DNA of 40,375 nt from a bacterium (GTDB lineage: Bacteria; Gemmatimonadota; Gemmatimonadetes; Gemmatimonadales; Gemmatimonadaceae), in contig JAIXTI010000158.1 in assembly GCA_027484025.1 (NCBI GenBank), forward strand, positions 1 to 40,375, read 5' to 3'. The notes below the pieces were generated by a model. It searched no databases. It saw only the letters and a program-made list of their open reading frames with translations, and was not told the origin of the DNA. Positions 34,539-40,375 of this stretch are shown piece by piece. The stretch's first letter is position 1; every line of letters begins with the position of its first letter. The position numbers and the translations under genes were made by a program.

Positions 34539-35483
34539 TCACATCCGGTTCTTTTCGTACAGCAGGTTCCGCGGCGCCACGCGCCATTCGTACCACCGCG
34601 CGATTGGTTGTCCGCCGTTCACGGCCGGGTCGCTCTTGGTGCTGCGAATGCGGGAGCGGATTTTCACACCGATGATGTCGTTGCCGTCGTTCGTCGTGTC
34701 GGCGTCAAGCCCACTGTAGGTGGCGTGTTCGCTGCCGGACGTGAAGATCAGCCGGGGATTGAAGGCTTCGACATTGCTCGCCATGGTGGCGCCGATGGGC
34801 TGCCCGCTGCCGTTCAGCTTGCTCGCGCGCATGAGGTACTGTTTGGTCTGATCACGCCAGTACATCACCATGTTCACCTTCTGAATCGACGTCCCGCTGC
34901 GCATGAGCAGGAGGCTGTCGAGTCCCGACCGGCGGTTGAGGAGGCGAGGCACGTTGAGGAAGTTCACGCGAAACAGCCCGTTCGCTCGTCCGGCGACGGA
35001 CGTGAGCAGCAACAGACGACGCGAACTTCCCACTTGCAGCCGCGCGAGATCGCCCGACTGCAGATCGAACGTCCCGTTGATGCGCTGGAAGTCGATACAG
35101 TTCGCGCCACACGTGCCGCCTGGCGGATACGTGGGCAGGGTGTCGCCGTCGTTGAAGATGGGATACACGCCAGCTTCCGTCGGTTCGTAGGGCACCGACA
35201 GTGCCGTGAGCGTATCGCCGAACGTGTCCATCGAGGCGAACACGGGCGTGCTGGTGAAGGCGATGCCCGCTTCCTGCACGTCACGCGCGAGCGAGAGGCC
35301 GACAAACCGCGCGTCTCGGTCGACAGTTTCCCTCACGGTCCAGTTTCGACGCGTGGACCAGCTCTGCACCGAGAACGCCACCGCGCCGCTGATGACCACC
35401 ATGGCGACGGTGAGGGAAATGAGCACTTCGGGAAGCGTGAAACCGCGACGCGTCCGCGCACGCGAGAGTGTAGTGGTCGACAT
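34539..35483 (-). CDS. Minor pilin/pseudopilin, PilW-like
   Basis: 314 aa. The class III prepilin motif is at residues ~13-34: RRGFTLPEVLISLTVAMVV, with cleavage after Gly and Glu at +5, followed by the hydrophobic helix. The large globular domain and size fit PilW-type minor pilins, which prime type IV pilus assembly. A Cys pair (GTCGANC) may form a disulfide. The ATG at 35483 shares 1 nt with the stop of the upstream gene (TGATG). It is the last gene of a four-gene minor pilin operon on the minus strand, and it ends next to the family 3 palindrome. Confidence 0.86.
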   Translation of the reverse strand: MSTTTLSRARTRRGFTLPEVLISLTVAMVVISGAVAFSVQSWSTRRNWTVRETVDRDARFVGLSLARDVQEAGIAFTSTPVFASMDTFGDTLTALSVPYEPTEAGVYPIFNDGDTLPTYPPGGTCGANCIDFQRINGTFDLQSGDLARLQVGSSRRLLLLTSVAGRANGLFRVNFLNVPRLLNRRSGLDSLLLMRSGTSIQKVNMVMYWRDQTKQYLMRASKLNGSGQPIGATMASNVEAFNPRLIFTSGSEHATYSGLDADTTNDGNDIIGVKIRSRIRSTKSDPAVNGGQPIARWYEWRVAPRNLLYEKNRM

Positions 35484-35917
35484 CAGGTAGCCCCCGAAAG
35501 ACCGTTGCCGCGGAAGAGCAACGTGGTAAGCGTGACCGGCTGCGCGGCGCGCGGAAAGTCGATGCGCACTTCGACCTCGATGAGGTTGTTGCGCAGTTCT
35601 CGCACCGTCAGTGATCGCGTGTAGGCGCCAGAGGCGGCGACAACGCCGTCACTATTGAGACGCGTCGGACTCTCCGACTGCACGAGCCACGGATCGCGCG
35701 TGCGCACCTGTTCCACATAGCTGCGCGCGAGCGCAATGGCGTTCGTGCGGTTCTGGGCCATGGTTTGCAGCTTCACCGTGGAGGCGTTGGCCGTGCCCAG
35801 GGCAGAGACGCCCACCACGAGCAGCACCATGGCCACCATCATCGAAATCAGGGTAAAGCCACGGCGGGCGCGACGCGCCGTACGTACCGCGCGTCCGGAT
35901 CGATTTCGGAACATCAT
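35483..35917 (-). CDS. Minor pilin, PilV-like, with Ser at +5
   Basis: 144 aa. ATG 35917 (an ATGATG pair) overlaps the upstream stop and has GGAGG 8 nt before it. The prepilin motif is ARRGFTLISMMVAMVLLVVG: cleavage after Gly is intact but the usual Glu at +5 is Ser. In type II/IV systems, Glu5 neutralises the N-terminus of the neighbouring subunit, and subunits without it (GspK-type) are thought to sit at the tip. Residues beyond show the PilV pattern (NRTNAIALARSYVEQVRTRD, LTVRELRNNLIEVEVRIDFP). Position between FimT-like and PilW-like genes supports PilV. Confidence 0.84.
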   Translation of the reverse strand: MMFRNRSGRAVRTARRARRGFTLISMMVAMVLLVVGVSALGTANASTVKLQTMAQNRTNAIALARSYVEQVRTRDPWLVQSESPTRLNSDGVVAASGAYTRSLTVRELRNNLIEVEVRIDFPRAAQPVTLTTLLFRGNGLSGAT

Positions 35918-36504
35918 TTCCAGCCTCCGACGCTCTTCCACGTCCACAACCGGGTATTGCCGGAGGGCGCCACCGAAATGGCGACGACCGCGCCGGACTC
36001 CGTTTCGCTGCGCAGATACACCACGCCCCCGGTGCCCTGTGGCACGACGAGCCCACGGGAGTCGAACTCCACACGGGCATTGGTAAAGGTGATGTTGCCA
36101 CTCGACGCATCATCGGGAATGGCCGGGGCAGGCCCACGACCATAGACGATACCGGGAGGCAGCGGCCGTTCGCCGAATCCGCGCAGTTCCTGCCATTCGA
36201 TGGCGACTTCTCCAATCACGCCGTCGTCGTTGTGATCGAGATAACCACCATACGCTTTGGCACCTTCGCGGAACGCGACGCGCGAGAGCTGGCGTGTGCT
36301 CAGCGCGCGCGTGCGCGTCACGTCGATGTCCTGCGCCATCTGTGTGCCGGCGAGTTGCACCGCGGTAACACCGCTCATGCGCATGCGTGGAGCGACCATG
36401 CCCAGCGTGATGCCCACAATGGCCACCACCACGAGCAACTCGAGAATCGTGTATCCGGCGTGCGACCTTCGATGGCGCGCGGGATCCTGATTGCGGGGAG
36501 TCAT
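35914..36504 (-). CDS. Minor pilin/pseudopilin, GspH/FimT-like
   Basis: 196 aa. ATG 36504 shares 1 nt with the stop of the upstream gene. The prepilin motif AGYTILELLVVVAIVGITLG has Tyr at +1 and Glu at +5. The domain that follows is GspH/FimT-like (AQDIDVTRTRALSTRQLSRV, VEFDSRGLVVPQGTGGVVYL). A calcium-binding-like loop (DHNDDGVIGE) sits near residue 100. It is part of the PilX/FimT/PilV/PilW gene set that builds the tip or priming complex of type IV pili. Confidence 0.88.
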   Translation of the reverse strand: MTPRNQDPARHRRSHAGYTILELLVVVAIVGITLGMVAPRMRMSGVTAVQLAGTQMAQDIDVTRTRALSTRQLSRVAFREGAKAYGGYLDHNDDGVIGEVAIEWQELRGFGERPLPPGIVYGRGPAPAIPDDASSGNITFTNARVEFDSRGLVVPQGTGGVVYLRSETESGAVVAISVAPSGNTRLWTWKSVGGWK

Positions 36505-38381
36505 CAGTAGAGGGGCCGGAAGGCGGTTTGCAACACGGTACCGACTGACGGCGTACCGGGCGGCAACCGTTCGGGGAACCGGAAGTTCACGTCGAAGCTC
36601 CACTGACGCGTGGGCGCGCCGTAGTACGTGCCGCCAACGCCAGAGCCCCACAATCCGAGTGCATAGCGACTGGTGAACATCGACACGAGCGAGCCGGTGT
36701 AGCGGTGGGTCACGCCGCCCCAGTTCTCGAGAAAGCGCGGGAAGTTTTCGAGCCCACCGCCGTACTGCTGCGCGCCGCCCACACGCATGAAGTCGTTGGG
36801 GGTTGCCGAGTGACCGGCGAGGATCGCGGCGTTGATGGTCGTCGGCCGGGCGGTGTTCATGTCGGCGACCTGCTGATTTACGTCACACCACCCTGTGCTG
36901 GTGCCGGTGCAGCGTGTGGCCGCGGGCCACGTGGTGCGCGCGTCCATGTTCGGGTTGGGCGGCTGCGACAGGAAGGTGATGGCATCCCCGATCAACGCCG
37001 CGGGGCGCCAGACCGTCGTGTTGTAATCGCCAAGCACGTACAGGGGCCGCGCCGTCGCGATCGTGAGGCCACCGGTGTCGGCGGCCACGCGCGAGCGGGG
37101 GAGTTGCGCGCCCTGTCGCAGGCGAACCGCCACGAAATCACGGCGCGTGTCGGCCAGGTTGTCGTTGATGACGTTGATGTAGATGATACGCGGGGCGCGA
37201 GACGCCGGTGCCGAATCGCTCCAAATGCGCAACGTGTCCAGATGAATGTCGATCAGATCCGGGCGAACAGGCGCCAGCGTCGTACCCACGCGGTTGTCCT
37301 CACGCCCCTCGTAGAACGCATCCAGCCGTGGCTTGAAGATGCGCGCACACATCGCCGCACTCGGCAGCGAAAGCCCCGCCGACCGCTCCTGCGTCAGGAA
37401 GGTGCAGAAGTTGGCCTTCATGTTGTTGCTGTCCGCCGCGGTGTACGCGGTGAACACCGACGCGTCGAGCGTGATGTACCAGTCCGCTTTCCACGCCATC
37501 TTCACGTCTTGCACCATCGAGTTGTCGCCGGCGACGCGCGGCTCGACCAGGGTGACCGCGGGCGTGTTCGCCGGCAGGGGGAGCTTGAGCGGCTTCACGC
37601 CATGCGCCCGCGACATGAGACGACTATCGAAGTCCTGCTGGCTCCGCGTCTTGAAATTCGGATCCGACAGACTCCGGGAGTCGAAGCGGAGTGCCACGGC
37701 GGTGCCTGCCGCGTTGTTGATGCGCACACCGTTCAGCCGGTTGTTGGCGTCCTTACGCTGCCAGAAGACGCTGTCCGGCGTGGTGAGATTACTCTGGAAG
37801 GTGACGTCGTTCGACGACAGATACAGGTTGCCGTTCGTGTGCACCCAACCCGCGAAGTTCATGGGCGCACCTGGATTGATCTCGAGGTCGCCTTCGTAAA
37901 AGACACCGAACTGGAAGAGCGGAATCGTCTGCGCGTTCACCGAGAGTACGGCCGTCGCGCGATTGCCCGACGTATCGCGCGCCGTGACTTCGATGTCGAT
38001 GGGCTGATTGAGCGAATACAGTCCCGCGAAGGGGCCCGACGTGATCGTGCGCGACACCGGCACACCGGTCGTGCGCGTTGCCTGCGTCATGCGGTAGCCG
38101 CTGACGACCGGTCGTTGAATGCTCGCGATGTCTTCGCCGTTGATGATGCCATCCTGCATGGCCGCATCGAGCTGCGACATCACGTCGTCCGCGCCACCCT
38201 CAGCGGCGTACGTCGCGCGTGCGCCGCGGTAGTCGGCGTTGGACGTGCGCGAAATCGTCGTGACGGCCGACAAGCCGGCGAGCACGATCACGGAGAACAT
38301 CACCAGCATCAGCAGCACTACTTCCAGGGCCATACCGCGCCGGGGGCGGGTAATGGCGTTGGACATTCTTCGATCGCTCAT
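36504..38381 (-). CDS. PilX-like minor pilin with large C-terminal domain
   Basis: 625 aa, first gene of the minor pilin operon. ATG 38381 has AGGAGA close upstream. The N-terminus (RRGMALEVVLLMLVMFSVIV, then TSNADYRGARATYAAEGG) follows the PilX pattern: Gly cleavage, hydrophobic helix and the conserved AxxAAEGG/AAEAA turn. Usual PilX proteins are ~150-200 aa; this one carries ~450 extra residues. The added domain has beta-type segments (FGVFYEGDLEINPGAPMNFA, WVHTNGNLYLSSNDVTFQ), similar in style to bacterial DUF4900-like pilus assembly proteins. The extra domain may sit at the pilus tip as an adhesin, which is inference. Confidence 0.85.
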   Translation of the reverse strand: MSDRRMSNAITRPRRGMALEVVLLMLVMFSVIVLAGLSAVTTISRTSNADYRGARATYAAEGGADDVMSQLDAAMQDGIINGEDIASIQRPVVSGYRMTQATRTTGVPVSRTITSGPFAGLYSLNQPIDIEVTARDTSGNRATAVLSVNAQTIPLFQFGVFYEGDLEINPGAPMNFAGWVHTNGNLYLSSNDVTFQSNLTTPDSVFWQRKDANNRLNGVRINNAAGTAVALRFDSRSLSDPNFKTRSQQDFDSRLMSRAHGVKPLKLPLPANTPAVTLVEPRVAGDNSMVQDVKMAWKADWYITLDASVFTAYTAADSNNMKANFCTFLTQERSAGLSLPSAAMCARIFKPRLDAFYEGREDNRVGTTLAPVRPDLIDIHLDTLRIWSDSAPASRAPRIIYINVINDNLADTRRDFVAVRLRQGAQLPRSRVAADTGGLTIATARPLYVLGDYNTTVWRPAALIGDAITFLSQPPNPNMDARTTWPAATRCTGTSTGWCDVNQQVADMNTARPTTINAAILAGHSATPNDFMRVGGAQQYGGGLENFPRFLENWGGVTHRYTGSLVSMFTSRYALGLWGSGVGGTYYGAPTRQWSFDVNFRFPERLPPGTPSVGTVLQTAFRPLY

Positions 38382-38475
38382 GGAATCTCCTGCGCAAAGG
38401 CGTACCACAGGAAATACGATGTTCGGTTCGTGATGCAACATTCATGACGCGGCAATCAGATCACACTGAAATAGA

Positions 38476-38513
38476 AAAGCGCGCCACGTGATAGTGTGGC
38501 GCGCTTTCTGACG
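38476..38513 (-). terminator. Intrinsic terminator downstream of metG
   Basis: The 12-bp stem (38496-38507 with 38476-38487) is perfect, with an 8-nt loop. Read on the minus strand it is AAAGCGCGCCAC...GTGGCGCGCTTT followed by TCTATTTC. It lies ~43 nt after the metG stop and before the pilin operon. Confidence 0.88.
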
Positions 38514-38549
38514 ATCTTTGCCTGTCGCGTGACAGGGTGGTGACGCGGA

Positions 38550-40082
38550 TTACGCTTGGGGGCGCGGGAACAGCGGGTCGCCTTTGGTGACCGTCCAACC
38601 GGTCACATCGAGCGCGGCCAGGCCATCCAGGCGCTGATCGGCGCCGGCGCCGGGAGCACCGAGTTGGCTCCACACCTGCTGTGCCTTGGTGGGCATGAAA
38701 GGTGAGAGCAGCACGGTCTGTGTGGCAATGCGACGAATGAGCGACGCCATGATTTGCGCGAGTTCGTCGCGCCGCGTCGCATCCTTCGCGACGGCCCACG
38801 GCGCGGTGGCCGCGGTGTACTCATTGGCGCGCGACGTCATGCGGTATACCGCCGTGATGCCGTCGTGCAGCAGCCATCCGTGCTCGCCGTGCATGGCGCG
38901 GTGATACGCCGCCACATCAGCGTCGTCCTCGCGTTCCACATCGGGACGCTCGGCCGCCGGCACGACCCCATCGAAGTACTTCTCCACCATCGCCATCGCG
39001 CGACTGGCAAGATTGCCGAAGGCGTTGGCGAGATCGCTGGTGTAGCGCTCTTCGAATCGCTCCCACGAGAAGTTGCCGTCGCCATCGAACGGGACTTCGC
39101 GCAGCAGTACATAGCGGAACGCATCTGCACCGTAGCGATCAATGGCCTCGTGGAGATCGAGCTTCACGCCCGCGCTCTTGGAAAAGCGCTCGCCGCCCAG
39201 CTGTACGAAGCCGTGCGCCCACACCTGCTTGGGCAACGGCAACCCCGCCGCCTTGAGCATCGCCGGCCAGATCACGACATGAAAGCGGGTGATGTCCTTG
39301 CCGATGATGTGCAGATCGGCGGGCCACTTTTCATCGTACCCTTCGTCAGGAAAGCCGGTCGCCGTGAGATAGTTGGGCAGCGCGTCGAACCAGACGTACG
39401 TCCCCTGCGTCTCGCCGTTTGACAGCGCGAGCGGAAAGGGCACGGCCCAGTCGAGGCGGGCGCGCGACGCCGAGATATCCTCGAGCCCCTGCGCGAGCAG
39501 GCCGAGTATTTCGTTGCGGCGGCTCTCCGGCTCACAGAACGACGGGTTCGTCGCCAGCAGCTCCTGCAGGAACGGCTGGTACTTGGAGAGGCGGAAGAAC
39601 CAGTTGCGCTCCTCGACTTCCTCGAGTGTGCGCGTGGGGTGCAGCACGCACTTCCCCTCGACGATGTCGGCGTCCTGCTTGAACGCTTCGCAGCCGACGC
39701 AGTACATGCCGGTGTACGAGCGCTCGTAAAAGTCGTCCGGGCTGCGTTCGGCTATGCGACGGATGAGCGCGGCGACCCCGGCCTTGTGATGGGCTTCGGT
39801 GGTGCGGATGAACTGATCGTACGAGACGTTCAGCTTGCGCCAGGTTTCCTGAAAACGCGCGGCGATCTGGTCGGTGAAGGCCTGCGGATCGATGCCGTCC
39901 TTGGCGGCGGTCTGCTGGACCTTCTGGCCGTGCTCGTCCATCCCGATGAGCAGATGCACGTCGTCGCCGCACAGGCGCCGATACCGGGCGATGACGTCGG
40001 CGCCGATCTTCTCGAGCGCGTGGCCGAGATGGGGATCGCCGTTCGCATAATCGATTGCTGTCGTCAAATAGAAGCGTCGCAT
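38550..40082 (-). CDS. metG: Methionyl-tRNA synthetase
   Basis: 510-aa class I aminoacyl-tRNA synthetase that charges tRNA-Met in the cytoplasm. The HIGH motif is HLGH (18-21) in ANGDPHLGHALEK. The zinc knuckle is Cys128/Cys131 and Cys145/His148 (MYCVGCEAF, GKCVLHPT). The KMSKS motif is RFSKS (299-303), with F replacing M and R replacing the first K. The anticodon-binding helical domain follows (TSDLANAFGNLASRAMAMVE, TVLLSPFMPTKAQQVW). The C-terminal EMAP/Trbp111-like domain found in longer MetRS forms is absent, as in many 500-aa bacterial enzymes. ATG 40082 is followed by MRRFYLTTAIDYANG, a standard start. Upstream is a G-rich repeat tract. Confidence 0.97.
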   Translation of the reverse strand: MRRFYLTTAIDYANGDPHLGHALEKIGADVIARYRRLCGDDVHLLIGMDEHGQKVQQTAAKDGIDPQAFTDQIAARFQETWRKLNVSYDQFIRTTEAHHKAGVAALIRRIAERSPDDFYERSYTGMYCVGCEAFKQDADIVEGKCVLHPTRTLEEVEERNWFFRLSKYQPFLQELLATNPSFCEPESRRNEILGLLAQGLEDISASRARLDWAVPFPLALSNGETQGTYVWFDALPNYLTATGFPDEGYDEKWPADLHIIGKDITRFHVVIWPAMLKAAGLPLPKQVWAHGFVQLGGERFSKSAGVKLDLHEAIDRYGADAFRYVLLREVPFDGDGNFSWERFEERYTSDLANAFGNLASRAMAMVEKYFDGVVPAAERPDVEREDDADVAAYHRAMHGEHGWLLHDGITAVYRMTSRANEYTAATAPWAVAKDATRRDELAQIMASLIRRIATQTVLLSPFMPTKAQQVWSQLGAPGAGADQRLDGLAALDVTGWTVTKGDPLFPRPQA

Positions 40083-40375
40083 TTTTTCAATCTAACTGCG
40101 GGGGTCTTGGTCTTGGGTGTGGTCGGGGCACAGCCACCACAGTCGGGGCACAGCTACCACAGTCGGGGTACTGCCACTACGGTCGGGGTCTACCCGCGGT
40201 CGGGGTCCCGGTCGGGTCTTGCGCGGGCGCTTCGCTGGCGCGTCGGGGTCTTGGTCGGGGTCGGGGTCGGGGTCGGGGTCTTGGTCGGGGTCGGGGCGTT
40301 GGGGGGATGGGGTGGGTGGGATTTTGATGACACATCCACAGACGCGGTGGCCTATGGTGCGGAATGCCCACTCAC
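40083..40375. other. Gene-free region upstream of metG, ending at window edge
   Basis: No gene is supported. Most of it is the GTCGGG-rich minisatellite; the last ~55 nt are ordinary mixed sequence. Short open frames here consist of repeat-encoded Pro/Arg or Gly/Arg strings. Confidence 0.6.
40121..40300. repeat. G-rich minisatellite (20-bp units, then GTCGGG units)
   Basis: Three tandem 20-bp units at 40121-40180 (consensus RGTCGGGGCACAGCCACCAC) are followed by degenerate GTCGGGGT units up to ~40300. Four GGGG runs separated by TC at about 40257-40278 make a strong G-quadruplex motif on the plus strand, so metG leader RNA would be C-rich. Confidence 0.88.

Noticed and set aside
34359-35624. 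Plus-strand open frame of 421 codons over the PilW-like gene
   Set aside because: It starts inside the family 3 palindrome and runs antisense to a gene with a clear prepilin motif.
36705-38447. Plus-strand open frame of 580 codons over the PilX-like gene
   Set aside because: Antisense to a well-supported gene. Composition is Arg/His/Val-rich and no domain is visible.
40121-40180. CRISPR-like direct repeats upstream of metG
   Set aside because: The 20-bp units abut without spacers and grade into a G-rich minisatellite.
40055-40327. Plus-strand open frame of 90 codons through the minisatellite
   Set aside because: Translation is repeat-encoded Gly/Arg, and it overlaps the start of metG antisense.

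Overview
The window looks like chromosome of a Gemmatimonadota bacterium (Gemmatimonas-like) or a close relative in the FCB group. The DNA is GC-rich. It carries a SusC/SusD pair, TonB-dependent receptors with carboxypeptidase-regulatory N-domains, a PorV/PorQ-family barrel beside a protein with a type IX-like C-terminal tail, a GWxTD protein, and Kdo transferase, which implies a Gram-negative envelope. This assignment is inference from gene content, not from a marker gene search.

Layout. 1-1007: end of the ATP synthase operon (atpD 3' part, atpC). 1330-2355: LytTR regulator with a degenerate receiver. 2908-13334: a tight five-gene + strand operon (TonB-dependent receptor, 1440-aa secreted protein with a T9SS-like tail, PorV-like barrel, second small barrel, lipoprotein) closed by a strong terminator. 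13523-17016 (-): GWxTD/TPR protein and a propeller-like exported protein, divergent from a small barrel protein (17164-17841). 18211-22458 (+): carbamoyltransferase, SxtJ-like membrane protein, a 49-aa DUF5989-like protein and an SGNH hydrolase with TPR-like tail. 22546-23736: an unusual plug-TonB C-domain fusion. 24070-28694: SusC/SusD pair with terminator. 28789-31638 (-): small secreted protein, waaA and a DsbA-like lipoprotein. 32003-34270 (+): TPM-domain protein, degenerate nucleotidyltransferase and LemA. 34539-38381 (-): four-gene minor pilin operon. 38550-40082 (-): metG.

Most of the window concerns the cell envelope: nutrient uptake through the outer membrane, secretion and surface attachment, polymer modification, LPS assembly and pilus priming. 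The strongest candidate for an undescribed system is the 2908-13334 operon, which joins a TonB receptor to a putative T9SS cargo and its PorV-like partner. The plug-TonB fusion and the carbamoyltransferase/SxtJ/DUF5989/SGNH operon are further candidates.

Several gene-free stretches hold long palindromes. One family of about 100-145 nt occurs five times at three loci, including a tandem triplet of 119-nt period. Two further, unrelated long inverted repeats lie at 31691-31938 and 34274-34531. A G-rich minisatellite lies upstream of metG.
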